A stretch of DNA of 64,000 bases from Flavobacterium ammonificans (GCF_020885975.1 NZ_AP025183.1:2170001-2234000); one strand, 5' to 3'; numbered from the stretch's first letter, positions 43,603 through 55,501 are shown. Translations and numbers: made by a program. Notes: generated by a model from the sequence alone, not told the origin.

Positions 43603-44076
43603 ATGCGTCAAGTCTTTCTTTTTTTATCAATATGCCTATTGCTATTTTCGTGCACTAACAACTCAAAAAACGAAAAAATAAGAGCATCTCAATGGCTTTT
43701 AGGTCAATGGAAAAACACATCCGAAGAAGGAATTATAGCTGAAAATTGGAGCCAACCCAACGATAGTACCTTGATTGCAACTTCTTATTACATCAAAGAA
43801 GAAGATACATTACATTTTGAAAATATTATTTTAAAAGAAACAGAGGGCGAATTAGTGTATGAAACCACCATCAAAGGCCAAAACAATGACAAACCCATTC
43901 TATTCCCTTTACTTTCAGAAACGGAGAATGAATTGATTTTTGAGAACCTCCAAAATGATTATCCTCAAAAAATCAAATACCAACGCAACTCAAAATCAGG
44001 AATTACTATTTCCGTTTCAGGAAAACAAGCTAAAAAAATAGTATCCGAACAATTTAAAATGACGAAAAGCAATTAA
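43603..44076 (+). CDS. Lipoprotein, DUF6265-like
   Basis: This 157-residue lipoprotein has a lipobox LFSC (Cys at 17). A small beta-barrel domain follows, marked by LLGQWKNTSEEGIIAENWS (the WLLGQW...ENW pattern of DUF6265, shown in part). Proteins of this type bind unknown ligands in the envelope. It stands alone with a strong terminator after it, convergent to katG. Confidence 0.75.
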   Translation: MRQVFLFLSICLLLFSCTNNSKNEKIRASQWLLGQWKNTSEEGIIAENWSQPNDSTLIATSYYIKEEDTLHFENIILKETEGELVYETTIKGQNNDKPILFPLLSETENELIFENLQNDYPQKIKYQRNSKSGITISVSGKQAKKIVSEQFKMTKSN

Positions 44077-44096
44077 TATAGTTAAACTAACTAAAT

Positions 44097-44130
44097 GCAA
44101 AAAGCCGTCCCAATAATTGGAACGGCTTTT
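44097..44130. terminator. Bidirectional rho-independent terminator
   Basis: AAAAGCCGT pairs with ACGGCTTTT and CCAAT with ATTGG inside, giving a long stem between the lipoprotein gene and the convergent katG. Confidence 0.9.
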
Positions 44131-44149
44131 CTAATCTATCTTTATTTGC

Positions 44150-46474
<2,325 letters not shown>

Positions 46475-46575
46475 TTAGATATTTCAAAGTTGGTGTTATT
46501 ATTCATTTGAATTACTAAAAGCCTAATGATATTTATTATATAATCATAGTAAAAACTTATAGAAACAAAATAGAT

Positions 46576-46597
46576 CAATTATTGATATCTATAATTG
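46576..46597. promoter_or_regulatory. 22-bp near-perfect palindrome upstream of katG
   Basis: The arms CAATTAT and ATAATTG flank TGATATCT; 20 of 22 positions are symmetrical. It lies 120 nt upstream of katG and may bind a peroxide or iron regulator; this is inference. Confidence 0.4.
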
Positions 46598-46681
46598 TAT
46601 CGGTGAATTTTATGTTATTAAAAATTAAAGTTAAATTTAAATATCTTATTTACAACACTTTAAAATCCAAATATTATTTTA

Positions 46682-46698
46682 TTAAGATTTAATCTAAA
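46682..46698. promoter_or_regulatory. Operator-like inverted repeat 1 of the TonB receptor gene
   Basis: TTAAGATT and AATCTAAA are inverted with one mismatch around a single T, just before the -33 element. The 17-nt string ATTTAATCTAAATAAAC is repeated exactly at 46687-46703 and 46748-46764. Confidence 0.5.
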
Positions 46699-46703
46699 TA
46701 AAC

Positions 46704-46734
46704 TTTAACAATTCAAATATTGTTCTTATATTTG
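46704..46734 (+). promoter_or_regulatory. Promoter of the TonB-dependent receptor gene
   Basis: TTTA (46704-46707) and TATATTTG (46727-46734) are 19 nt apart, matching the Bacteroidota layout. The predicted start is near 46741, giving a leader of about 28 nt that is almost filled by the second operator. Confidence 0.6.
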
Positions 46735-46744
46735 CATTATTATA

Positions 46745-46763
46745 TTTATTTAATCTAAATAAA
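46745..46763. promoter_or_regulatory. Operator-like inverted repeat 2 of the TonB receptor gene
   Basis: TTTATTT and AAATAAA are a perfect 7-bp inverted repeat around AATCT, placed between the predicted transcript start and the ATG. It shares a 17-nt core with site 1 and would block transcription if bound. Confidence 0.5.
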
Positions 46764-46768
46764 CAATT

Positions 46769-49174
46769 ATGAAAAAACAAATATACATTTTTATTATCGC
46801 CCTGCTCACTTGTTTTGTTAGCTATGCACAAGAAACAGGTTCGATTGAAGGAAACATAATTTCTAAAGACGGCTTACCACTTTCCGGTGTTTCAATTCGA
46901 TTGGGTAAGAAAGCGTCAATTTCCAAAACAGATGTTATAGGAAGGTTTCATTTTGAAAATTTTCCGGTTGGTTTGCACACTATTACCATAGAAGCTGAAG
47001 GCCTGAAAAAACAAACCCAAGATGTTAAAGTGTTTGCGAATGAAACTACCAAAGTTACCTTTACTTTAGAGGAACAAATGGAGACATTAAGAGAAATTAT
47101 TATCGTTATAAAAGAAAGTCCGAATAAAAGAAAAATAAGTACTGTTCGTTCTGGTTTAAAGCCAATGGATATTCCGCAAAGCATGCAAACTATAGACAAT
47201 GAAGTTATTATGCAACAACAAGCTATTCGATTGAGCGAAGTAATAAAAAACGCAAACGGTGTCTATGTAGGATCAGCTCGTGGAGGAACACAAGAATCCT
47301 TTTGGTCTAGAGGCTATGATATGTCGGCAAATAATATGCTCAAAAATGGATTTCGCTACAATGCAGGATCCATTCCCGAAGTGTCTTCTTTGGACAAAGT
47401 GGAATTTTTAAAAGGGGGTTCGGCTTTATTATACGGTAATGTTTCTCCTGGAGGAATTCTAAATTTGGTTACCAAAACTCCATCCTTCAAAAAAGGGGGC
47501 GAAGTGGCAATACAATCAGGAAGTTATTCGTTTTACAAGCCTTCAATTGATTTTTACGGACCTTTAAATAAATGGATTGCGTACCGATTGAATGCTTCTT
47601 ATGAAAATTCGGAAAATTTTAGAGAGGTAGTACAAAGAGAACGCTATTACATCAACCCATCGTTTTTATTGAATCTAAGTCCTAAAACGCAAATAACCTT
47701 ACAAGGCGATTTTATGAATGATAATTGGACTCCCGATTTTGGTACAATTATAATTGGAAAGCAAATTTATGATGTACCAAGAGGAAAGTATTATGGTGCG
47801 GTATGGTCAAACGGAAATACGAAAACCGCTAGTGCATCTGCCCTCTTGAATCATTCGTTTAATAAAAATTGGAAACTCAATTTCAATTCATCCTACCAAA
47901 ATTATGATCGTGAATGGAAAGGAACTGAACGTATTCAAATTAACAATCCAAACGGCACTTGGAGTCGTCCATTAGGACAAAATAAAAACTTAGAAGAAAT
48001 TTTGGGAGAGCAATTAAGTCTGCAAGGTTGTTTTACTACTGGAAAAATTAAACACCAAACCTTTTCGGGAATCGATTATGAAAATTCAGTAGCTACAGCA
48101 AATACTTTTGTTTTCTCACCTGTATATTATGACACCATTAATGTTTTTACTTTCAATCCAAATAATCAAACTACAGCTGAACCCAATGCAGCCAATACCC
48201 AAAAAGCAATTACAACAACCAACCGTTTTGGAATTTATGCTCAAGATTTAATATCGTTTACCGAAAAATTCAAGATGTTGGCAGGAATCCGTTGGTCTTG
48301 GCAAGAAGCACAAGCTGCAACATATAAATTAACTACAAATCCGGTTAGTATTACAAAAGGGATTCGACTACAAGACAAAGCGTTTTCGCCAAAAATTGGA
48401 TTCATCTATCAACCTGATAAAAATTCGTCAGTATTTGCAAGCTATTCTAATTCGTTTACACCAAATACTGGCACTACAGCTGATTTAAAACCTATTGAAG
48501 CATCGATTATTGATCAATATGAAATAGGAATTAAAAAAGATTTTTGGAATGGAATCTTGAGTACTAATGTTACAGTGTATCAAATTACCAACAGCAATTT
48601 GTCACAAACCGCCGAGTTCAAAGCCGATGGTATTACTCAAAATACGGACACTACCATCAAAGTGTTGAATGGAGAAACCAAAAGTAAAGGAATTGAAATT
48701 GACATTAATGCAAAACCAATAGACGGATTAAATATTGCAGCTGGATACAGCTATAACGACAGCCGTTATTCTAAAACCAATAAAGTGAACGGTGGTTTTA
48801 TTGAAGGCGATAGATTAGTTCGAACTCCTGCAAATACAGCTAATTTAAGTTTCTTTTACAACATTCCATCAGGAAAACTAAAAGGGGTTTCTTTAGGGGC
48901 AATAGGAAACTATATTGGAGAGCGTTTTGGGGGATGGAACGATCAATATGTGGTAAATACAACTACAGGTGCAGTGACAATTAATGACAGAGACATTCCG
49001 TTGCAAGGATATACAACTGTAGATATTTCTGCTGGATATTCGCATAAAAAATGGAGCATTTTATGTAAACTTTCTAATATCACCAATGAATTAAATTATA
49101 CTGTTCATGAGAATTACAGTGTGAATCCAATTGCTCCACGCCAAATCATAACTAATTTAAAATATAAATTTTAA
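46769..49174 (+). CDS. TonB-dependent siderophore receptor
   Basis: This 801-residue outer-membrane receptor has a signal peptide (1-21, ending VSYAQ) and a CarboxypepD_reg domain (24-110), as usual in Bacteroidota. Next is the plug (about 130-250, starting DIPQSMQTIDNEVIMQQQ) and a 22-strand barrel ending in the aromatic terminus LKYKF. The plug opening and length fit siderophore receptors of the FhuA/FoxA/FecA group. It is followed 45 nt later by a PepSY membrane protein, a common partner in ferric-siderophore uptake. Two inverted repeats flank its promoter, which suggests iron control. Confidence 0.92.
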   Translation: MKKQIYIFIIALLTCFVSYAQETGSIEGNIISKDGLPLSGVSIRLGKKASISKTDVIGRFHFENFPVGLHTITIEAEGLKKQTQDVKVFANETTKVTFTLEEQMETLREIIIVIKESPNKRKISTVRSGLKPMDIPQSMQTIDNEVIMQQQAIRLSEVIKNANGVYVGSARGGTQESFWSRGYDMSANNMLKNGFRYNAGSIPEVSSLDKVEFLKGGSALLYGNVSPGGILNLVTKTPSFKKGGEVAIQSGSYSFYKPSIDFYGPLNKWIAYRLNASYENSENFREVVQRERYYINPSFLLNLSPKTQITLQGDFMNDNWTPDFGTIIIGKQIYDVPRGKYYGAVWSNGNTKTASASALLNHSFNKNWKLNFNSSYQNYDREWKGTERIQINNPNGTWSRPLGQNKNLEEILGEQLSLQGCFTTGKIKHQTFSGIDYENSVATANTFVFSPVYYDTINVFTFNPNNQTTAEPNAANTQKAITTTNRFGIYAQDLISFTEKFKMLAGIRWSWQEAQAATYKLTTNPVSITKGIRLQDKAFSPKIGFIYQPDKNSSVFASYSNSFTPNTGTTADLKPIEASIIDQYEIGIKKDFWNGILSTNVTVYQITNSNLSQTAEFKADGITQNTDTTIKVLNGETKSKGIEIDINAKPIDGLNIAAGYSYNDSRYSKTNKVNGGFIEGDRLVRTPANTANLSFFYNIPSGKLKGVSLGAIGNYIGERFGGWNDQYVVNTTTGAVTINDRDIPLQGYTTVDISAGYSHKKWSILCKLSNITNELNYTVHENYSVNPIAPRQIITNLKYKF

Positions 49175-49219
49175 TTAAACCTTTCTTGAATAGCTTCGTC
49201 TATACAAAACAAAAAAATA

Positions 49220-49774
49220 GTGTTTATGAAAAAAATTAATTGGAGAGACTTACACAGAGATTTAGGGTATTTTTATATTGGATTGATTGTATCCTTTGCC
49301 TTTTCTGGATTATTAATGAATCACCGTGATGTATGGCATCCAGAAAAATACACTTTGGAAACCAAAGCTATTGAAGTACAATTACCTGCTAAAAGCGAAA
49401 TAAATGAAAAATATGCTGAGGAATTAGCCAAAAAATTAGGCATCGAAGGAAAATTAAAACGCCAAATGGTTAAAAAAGGAGAATTCAGAATGTCTTTTGA
49501 AAACCAAGACGTAGAAATTGACTTAAAAACGGGTAAAGGAGAAATTATTTCGTTTTTGAAAACACCAATCATAAGTCAAACCATGAAGTTACATAAGAAC
49601 ACCTCAAACTTTTGGATTTACTATTCGGATATATTTGCCATAAGCTTAATAACGATTGCTTTAACTGGAACTATTATGGTCAAAGCCGGAAAGTTCAGTT
49701 GGAAACAACGGGGATGGAAATTAGCCGTTGCTGGAATTATTTTCCCTTTACTTTTCTTGTTTTTATTGGGTTAG
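49220..49774 (+). CDS. PepSY-associated membrane protein
   Basis: This protein of about 184 residues has three predicted membrane helices (about 13-33, 130-152 and 162-183). Between the first two is a PepSY-type domain (about 60-115: EINEKYAEELAKKLG, then the VEIDLKTGKGEIISF strand), with conserved HRDxxH and KLHKNTS His residues. Related PepSY proteins reduce or release iron from siderophores after import. A second ATG at 49226 gives MKKINWRDLHRD and may be the real start. It forms a unit with the receptor gene. Confidence 0.85.
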   Translation: MFMKKINWRDLHRDLGYFYIGLIVSFAFSGLLMNHRDVWHPEKYTLETKAIEVQLPAKSEINEKYAEELAKKLGIEGKLKRQMVKKGEFRMSFENQDVEIDLKTGKGEIISFLKTPIISQTMKLHKNTSNFWIYYSDIFAISLITIALTGTIMVKAGKFSWKQRGWKLAVAGIIFPLLFLFLLG

Positions 49775-49788
49775 TTTATATTTAATTC

Positions 49789-49827
49789 AAAAAAAATCCC
49801 GTTGTAAATTTGGAACGGGATTTTTTT
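49789..49827. terminator. Bidirectional rho-independent terminator
   Basis: AAAAATCCCGTT pairs with AACGGGATTTTT around a 10-nt loop, ending both the receptor operon and valS. Confidence 0.92.
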
Positions 49828-49840
49828 ATGAATTTATAGA

Positions 49841-52474
49841 TTATTTCAATCCTGCCAAACTTTGTTCAATCGTTGCAATTTTTGCCAAAGCATCTGCTTC
49901 TTTCTTGCGTTCCATTTCGATTACTTTATCTGGAGCACCTGCCACAAATTTTTCATTCGATAATTTCCCTTGAACAGATTTCAAGAAACCTTTGGTATAA
50001 TTTAACTCTTCAGTCAATTTAGCAATTTCTTCTTCTACATTGATATTTCCTGTAATTGGAATAAAGTATTCATTCGATTTCACTCGGAAAGACAAAGCAC
50101 CATCCACTTTATCGGACACATAATCCAATGCCGTTATGTTACCTAATTTACTTACAACCGAATCAAAATAAGTCGAAGCTTTATCGTTATTCACCACCTT
50201 CAACTCAATCGTATCTTTGAACGGAATATTCTTGTCTTTACGAATGGTTCTGATACCTGAAATCACTTCGATAGTGTTATCAAAATCAGCAATCAAACTC
50301 GCGTTGAATGACTTCATTGTTGGCCAAGTCGAAACAATTAACGCTTCTTCTTTGGTTCTTTCAGCCAATAACTGCCAAATTTCTTCCGTTAAGAACGGCA
50401 TGAACGGGTGCAATAATTTCAAGTTGTTTTCCAACATTTCAATGGCTTTCGCCAAAGTAATACTATCAATAGGTTGTTGGTACGCTGGTTTAATCATTTC
50501 CAAAAACCAAGAACAGAAATCATCCCAAACCAATTTATAAATACCCATTAAAGCATCTGAAATTCTGTATTTTTCAAAATTATCTTCAATCTCTAAAAGG
50601 GTTTGTTGCAATTTAGCTTCATACCATTCAATGGCTACTTTAGACGATTGGGGTTGCGGAATTGTATCTGACACTTCCCAACCTTTAATCAGTTTGAACG
50701 CATTCCAAATTTTATTGGTAAAGGCTTTTCCTTGGTTACACAATTCTTCGTCAAACATAATGTCGTTTCCTGCCGAAGCACTCAACAACAAGCCTACACG
50801 AACACCATCAGCACCAAATTTTTCAATCAAATCTAAAGGATCAGGAGAATTTCCTAATGATTTAGACATTTTACGTCGTTGTTTGTCGCGAACCAAACCG
50901 GTTAAATATACATTTGTAAATGGTTTTTTACCCGTGTATTCATAACCTGCGATAATCATTCGCGCCACCCAGAAAAACAAAATATCTGGTCCGGTCACCA
51001 AATCATTCGTTGGATAATAGTAGTTAAAATCTTTGTTTTCAGGATCCATTATTCCTCCAAAAACCGCCATTGGCCAAAGCCAAGAAGAAAACCAAGTATC
51101 TAAAGCATCAATGTCTTGAGTTAGGTTATCAGTTGTCAGTTGTTGATTGTTGGTTCGTTGTTTTGCTAGAACCAAAGCGTCTTCTATTGTTTCGGCAACT
51201 ACAAAATCTTCTTTTCCGTCGCCATAATAATAGGCTGGAATTTGTTGTCCCCACCACAATTGACGGGATATATTCCAATCGCGAATATTGTTTAACCAAT
51301 GTGCATAGGTATTATCAAAACGTTTTGGATGCAATTTAATTTCGTCATCTTCTAAAACCGCTTTGATGGCTGGTTTTACCAAATCCTCCATTTTCAAGAA
51401 CCATTGGTCCGACAAACGAGGCTCAATTACTGCTTTAGTACGTTCCGAAGTTCCTACTTTATTCAAGTGTGTTTCGGTTTTAGCTAAAGCACCAACCGTT
51501 TCTAATTCTTTGGCAATTGCCTCACGAACAACAAAACGATCTTGTCCTTGGTAATGCAAACCAAAGCTATTTAATGTTGCATCTTCATTGAAAATATCAA
51601 TAATTTCTAAATTATGTTTTTCGCCTAAGGTCTTGTCGTTCATATCGTGAGCAGGTGTCACTTTCAAACAACCAGTACCAAATTCTACATCTACGTATTC
51701 GTCTTCAATAATTGGAATAATTCTACCGCAAATTGGCACAATCGCTTTTTTACCTTTCAAATGAGCAAAACGTTCATCGTTCGGGTTAATACAGATCGCA
51801 GTATCTCCAAAAATAGTTTCTGGACGTGTTGTAGCCACCGTCAAGAAATCATTACTTCCTTCAATTTTATAGTTTAGGAAATACAATTTTCCTTGTTGTT
51901 CTTCATAAATTACTTCTTCGTCAGACAAGGTCGTTTTTGCTTCTGGATCCCAGTTGACCATACGGTAACCGCGATAAATCAAGCCTTTGTTGTACAAATC
52001 CACAAACGAACGAATTACAGATGCCGACATATCGGGATCCATCGTAAATTTAGTGCGTTCCCAATCACAAGAAGCACCCAATTTTTTCAATTGGTCCAAA
52101 ATCACCCCACCGTATTTGTCGGTCCACTCCCAAGCGTGCGCTAAAAATTCCTCACGCGTCAAATCGTTTTTATTGATTCCTTCGGCTTTTAGTTTGGCAA
52201 CTACTTTCGCTTCGGTAGCAATAGAAGCATGATCTGTTCCTGGTACCCAACACGCATTGAACCCTTTCAAACGCGCTCTACGAATCAATACATCTTGAAT
52301 CGTATTGTTCAACATATGTCCCATATGCAACACTCCAGTTACATTAGGTGGCGGAATTACAATCGTGTAAGGCGTTCTGTGGTCAGGTTCTGAATGAAAA
52401 TAATTATTTTTCATCCAGTAGTCGTACCACTTTTGTTCAATGGTTTTGGCGTCGAATTGTGCAGGAATTGTCAT
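49841..52474 (-). CDS. valS: Valine-tRNA ligase
   Basis: This class I synthetase of 877 residues charges tRNA-Val and edits threonine. The HIGH-type motif is HMGH (50-53) in GVLHMGHML. The KMSKS motif is in [10 protein letters not shown] (about 534-540). A C-terminal coiled coil follows ([18 protein letters not shown] region). The frame is open to 52543, but the ATG at 52472-52474 ([14 protein letters not shown]) is the family start. Confidence 0.97.
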   Translation of the reverse strand: MTIPAQFDAKTIEQKWYDYWMKNNYFHSEPDHRTPYTIVIPPPNVTGVLHMGHMLNNTIQDVLIRRARLKGFNACWVPGTDHASIATEAKVVAKLKAEGINKNDLTREEFLAHAWEWTDKYGGVILDQLKKLGASCDWERTKFTMDPDMSASVIRSFVDLYNKGLIYRGYRMVNWDPEAKTTLSDEEVIYEEQQGKLYFLNYKIEGSNDFLTVATTRPETIFGDTAICINPNDERFAHLKGKKAIVPICGRIIPIIEDEYVDVEFGTGCLKVTPAHDMNDKTLGEKHNLEIIDIFNEDATLNSFGLHYQGQDRFVVREAIAKELETVGALAKTETHLNKVGTSERTKAVIEPRLSDQWFLKMEDLVKPAIKAVLEDDEIKLHPKRFDNTYAHWLNNIRDWNISRQLWWGQQIPAYYYGDGKEDFVVAETIEDALVLAKQRTNNQQLTTDNLTQDIDALDTWFSSWLWPMAVFGGIMDPENKDFNYYYPTNDLVTGPDILFFWVARMIIAGYEYTGKKPFTNVYLTGLVRDKQRRKMSKSLGNSPDPLDLIEKFGADGVRVGLLLSASAGNDIMFDEELCNQGKAFTNKIWNAFKLIKGWEVSDTIPQPQSSKVAIEWYEAKLQQTLLEIEDNFEKYRISDALMGIYKLVWDDFCSWFLEMIKPAYQQPIDSITLAKAIEMLENNLKLLHPFMPFLTEEIWQLLAERTKEEALIVSTWPTMKSFNASLIADFDNTIEVISGIRTIRKDKNIPFKDTIELKVVNNDKASTYFDSVVSKLGNITALDYVSDKVDGALSFRVKSNEYFIPITGNINVEEEIAKLTEELNYTKGFLKSVQGKLSNEKFVAGAPDKVIEMERKKEADALAKIATIEQSLAGLK

Positions 52475-52540
52475 TGTATAGTAAATTCGTTTAATCGTTA
52501 TGTAGCGTTCATTTAAAGTTTGTGACTTATATATCCAATT

Positions 52541-52548
52541 CAAAAATA
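52541..52548 (-). promoter_or_regulatory. Candidate -7 element of valS
   Basis: Minus-strand TATTTTTG fits TAnnTTTG and would give a leader of about 60 nt; no -33 partner or T-box-like leader was seen. Confidence 0.4.
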
Positions 52549-52633
52549 ACGCTTTGTATTTTGCCTACATTTTGTGAGACAAACAAGCAACAAAAGTAAA
52601 TAATTAAGTACACTATAAAAAGCGAAATAAAAA

Positions 52634-52664
52634 TTTGTAGTGTAAATAAAACAAACTAACTTTA
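52634..52664 (+). promoter_or_regulatory. Promoter of the DUF1573 gene
   Basis: TTTG (52634-52637) and TAACTTTA (52657-52664) are 19 nt apart, a near-ideal Bacteroidota promoter with the last base of the -7 element changed. Confidence 0.6.
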
Positions 52665-52686
52665 CTAAACTATTAAATACATTACG

Positions 52687-53070
52687 ATGCAAAAAATTAT
52701 CGCCCTCCTTTTATTCACCTTGTTTAGCAATATTAGCTTTTCACAATCTGCTAAAATTGAATTTTCAGCCAAAGACAATACTATTGATTATGGTAAAGTG
52801 AATAAAACTACCGATTCCGGAATTCGTAGTTTTCAATTCACTAATACTGGTGATGCGCCTTTAGTTATCATAGACGTTCTTTCCACTTCTGGATTTACTA
52901 TTTCCCAAAAACCCACACAGCCTATTGCTCCTGGACAAAAAGGAAAAATTGAAGTAAAATACAATATGGCTGTAGGGCCTATCCGTAAAACAATAACTGT
53001 AGAAACCAATGCTACTAACTATGAAGGAGGCAGGATTGCTTTAAAAATAAAAGGAGAAATTACAGAATAA
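52687..53070 (+). CDS. DUF1573 exported protein
   Basis: This 127-residue protein has a signal peptide (1-20, ending ISFSQ) and a single DUF1573 immunoglobulin-like domain (about 24-125). The pattern IDYGKVNKTTDSGIRSFQFT, then FTNTGDAPLVI, then KGKIEVKYN is typical. Such domains are common in secreted and envelope proteins of Bacteroidota. It is monocistronic, with its own promoter and terminator. The exact role is unknown. Confidence 0.88.
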   Translation: MQKIIALLLFTLFSNISFSQSAKIEFSAKDNTIDYGKVNKTTDSGIRSFQFTNTGDAPLVIIDVLSTSGFTISQKPTQPIAPGQKGKIEVKYNMAVGPIRKTITVETNATNYEGGRIALKIKGEITE

Positions 53071-53092
53071 AATATACTACCCTATTCATATA

Positions 53093-53126
53093 GAAAACGC
53101 CTTTTGACTTCAAAAGGCGTTTTCTA
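53093..53126 (+). terminator. Intrinsic terminator of the DUF1573 gene
   Basis: A perfect 14-bp stem (53093-53106 and 53111-53124) with a 4-nt loop; a T-rich stretch follows. Confidence 0.85.
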
Positions 53127-53135
53127 TTTTTAGGC

Positions 53136-53271
53136 TTTAACCACATAGAAGCATAGTTTTAATGCATTGAACAGGATAGAAATAGTGCTATTATCCACAT
53201 AGCTATGTGAATAGTGAAACATCTATCCCTTTCTTTATAGAAGAATCAATCTATGTTTCTATGTGGTAAAA
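53136..53271. repeat. Long imperfect palindromic intergenic element
   Basis: The outer ends are a 17-bp inverted repeat with one mismatch (53140-53156 and 53251-53267). Inside is a second inverted pair, GGATAG and CTATCC. At the centre is a perfect 14-bp palindrome CACATAGCTATGTG (53196-53209). I recall ACCACATAGAAACATAG-like ends between genes in other Flavobacterium genomes, so this is probably a dispersed MITE- or REP-like repeat. It carries no ORF. Confidence 0.65.
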
Positions 53272-53437
53272 AAAATGAAATTTGATTTTAATTAAAAATA
53301 AGAATTTAAAAAGATTCCATTTTATCAATAAATACCTAAAAATGTAACATTTTTATCTATTTTTATGCGCATTTACAACTAATAATATACAGAAATTACA
53401 GAAAAAAAGTGCAAATTTGCAATTCAAGAGTTAACAC
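53272..53437 (+). promoter_or_regulatory. Leader region of the aminotransferase gene with two palindromes
   Basis: AAAAATGT and ACATTTTT are a perfect inverted repeat around one A (53338-53354). TGCAAATTTGCA (53410-53421) is a perfect 12-bp palindrome 17 nt before the start codon and overlaps the expected -7 position. Either may be an operator; no known regulator site is recognised. Confidence 0.35.
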
Positions 53438-54643
53438 ATGCCGAAACTATCCACCCGAGGAAATTCCATGCCTGAGTCGCCAATTCGAAAATTGGCTCCT
53501 TTTGCTGATTTAGCCAAAGAAAAAGGACACAAAGTCTATCATTTAAATATTGGTCAACCTGATATTAAAAGTCCTGAAATAGCCATTAATGCTATCAAAA
53601 ATATACAACTCGATATTATAGAATACGGTCCTTCTGCTGGTTATGAAAGTTACCGAAAAAAATTAGCCCAATTCTATACCAACCAAAACGTAAACGTAAA
53701 TACCGAAGATATTTTAATCACTACTGGTGGTTCTGAAGCCTTATTATTTGCTTTAGGAAGTATCATGGACCCTGAAGACGAGTTAATTATTCCTGAGCCA
53801 TTTTATGCAAATTACAGTGCTTTTGCTGCTGAATCTGCTGCTAAAGTAGTTCCAGTTAATTCGGGATTTGAAACGGGATTTGAATTGCCTTCTATTGCTG
53901 ATTTTGAAAAATTAATTACACCAAAATCTAAAGCTATTTTGATTTGTAATCCGAACAACCCAACCGGTTATTTGTATTCGGAATCGGAAATTCTACAATT
54001 AGGGGAATTAGCAAAAAAACACGATTTGTTTTTAATTGCCGATGAAGTGTACCGCGAATTCATTTACGGGGACGACATCCATTACTCAGTAATGAATTTA
54101 AAAGGGGTAGAACAGAACGTTATTATGATTGATTCGGTTTCGAAACGTTATAGTATGTGTGGGGCTCGAATTGGTTGTATGGTAACCAAAAATAAAGACG
54201 TAATTGCAGCTGCTATGAAGTTTGCACAAGCGCGACTTTGCCCGCCAACTATTGCTCAAATTGCTTGCGAGGCTGCTATTGACACTCCTAAAAGTTATTT
54301 TGATGAAGTGATTTCAGAATACCGTGATCGTAGAGATACGCTTGTATCCGAATTAAATAAAATTGAAGGGGTAAAAGTAAGTACTCCTAAAGCAGCTTTT
54401 TATTGCATTGCCGAATTACCCGTGGACAATACGGATGATTTTGCGCAATGGCTATTAGAAAGTTATGACTTGAATGGCGAAACCGTTATGGTAGCCCCAG
54501 CTGGTGGATTTTACTCTACACCTGGAATGGGATTGAACCAAGTGCGTATTGCCTACGTATTGAAAAAAGAAGATTTAATTCGTGCTGTAGCGGTGTTGAA
54601 AGAAGCGATACCGGCTTATAACGGGAGAAGAAAAGCCCTATAA
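53438..54643 (+). CDS. PLP-dependent aminotransferase, class I/II
   Basis: This 401-residue aminotransferase belongs to the AspC/AAT family, fold type I. Visible marks are LNIGQPDIKSPE, the NPNNPTGYLYS loop (about 171-181), the DEVYREFIY stretch and the PLP Lys K236 in DSVSKRYSMCGARIG. The family uses aspartate, aromatic or other amino acids, and the specific substrate cannot be inferred here. The start ATG at 53438 gives MPKLSTRGNSMPESPIR; a downstream ATG is less likely because conserved sequence starts near the first one. It is followed by a terminator. Confidence 0.88.
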   Translation: MPKLSTRGNSMPESPIRKLAPFADLAKEKGHKVYHLNIGQPDIKSPEIAINAIKNIQLDIIEYGPSAGYESYRKKLAQFYTNQNVNVNTEDILITTGGSEALLFALGSIMDPEDELIIPEPFYANYSAFAAESAAKVVPVNSGFETGFELPSIADFEKLITPKSKAILICNPNNPTGYLYSESEILQLGELAKKHDLFLIADEVYREFIYGDDIHYSVMNLKGVEQNVIMIDSVSKRYSMCGARIGCMVTKNKDVIAAAMKFAQARLCPPTIAQIACEAAIDTPKSYFDEVISEYRDRRDTLVSELNKIEGVKVSTPKAAFYCIAELPVDNTDDFAQWLLESYDLNGETVMVAPAGGFYSTPGMGLNQVRIAYVLKKEDLIRAVAVLKEAIPAYNGRRKAL

Positions 54644-54673
54644 ACAAATTAATTGACTATAAAATATAAACTT

Positions 54674-54702
54674 AAGCAATACTCAAAAAGTGTTGCTTTT
54701 TA
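54674..54702 (+). terminator. Intrinsic terminator of the aminotransferase gene
   Basis: A 10-bp stem with one G-T pair (54674-54683 and 54689-54698) and a 5-nt loop, followed by T. Confidence 0.8.
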
Positions 54703-54807
54703 CTTTTAGTGCAAACAATGATTAAATCCGAAAAGGGCTTCCTTTTTTTGCATATTATTAATTATCTTTACCGCTCAAAATTTATACTATACATAACAGA
54801 AGCTTTA

Positions 54808-55479
54808 ATGATAAACAACGAAGAATTTCAAGACGAAATAGGAAACAATCATATTAGTACCAATGCAAAAAACCCAGTAAGGGATGATGCTTTTGCTATT
54901 GCTGACGACGAAAAAATCGAACGAATTAAAAAAGACGTTGAAAACATCTTAACTACTTTAGGAATGGATTTAACTGATGACAGCATGAAAGGTACTCCTA
55001 ACCGAGTGGCTAAAATGTTTGTAAAAGAGATTTTTGCCGGACTGAACCCATCTAAAAAACCTAAAGCTTCCACGTTTGAAAATAATTACAAATATGGTGA
55101 AATGCTAGTAGAAAAAAACATTACTGTCTATTCTACTTGTGAGCACCATTTATTGCCTATCATTGGAAGAGCACATGTAGCATACATTTCAAATGGTACC
55201 GTTATTGGCTTGTCTAAAATGAACCGAATTGTAGAATATTATGCAAAAAGACCTCAAGTTCAAGAGCGTTTAACAATGCAAATTGTTCAAGAAATGCAAA
55301 TTGCCTTAGGAACAGAAGATGTAGCTTGTGTAATTGATGCTAAACATTTGTGTGTGAATTCAAGAGGAATTGGTGATATTGAAAGTAGTACTGTAACTTC
55401 TGAATTTGGAGGTAAATTCAAAGAAGCCCAAACGAAAAGAGAATTTTTGGATTACATCAAATTAGAAACGAAGTTCTAA
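54808..55479 (+). CDS. folE: GTP cyclohydrolase I
   Basis: This enzyme of 223 residues converts GTP to dihydroneopterin triphosphate, the first step of folate (and pterin) synthesis. Zinc ligands are C111 and H114 in STCEHHLLP and C182 in KHLCVNSRG. The frame is open to 54709, but the ATG at 54808 gives a normal flavobacterial N-terminus; the upstream extension would be a hydrophobic stretch not found in FolE. It is followed by a dispersed repeat, then cysS. Confidence 0.95.
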   Translation: MINNEEFQDEIGNNHISTNAKNPVRDDAFAIADDEKIERIKKDVENILTTLGMDLTDDSMKGTPNRVAKMFVKEIFAGLNPSKKPKASTFENNYKYGEMLVEKNITVYSTCEHHLLPIIGRAHVAYISNGTVIGLSKMNRIVEYYAKRPQVQERLTMQIVQEMQIALGTEDVACVIDAKHLCVNSRGIGDIESSTVTSEFGGKFKEAQTKREFLDYIKLETKF

Positions 55480-55501
55480 ATAGTCTATTATACTGTAAAC
55501 G

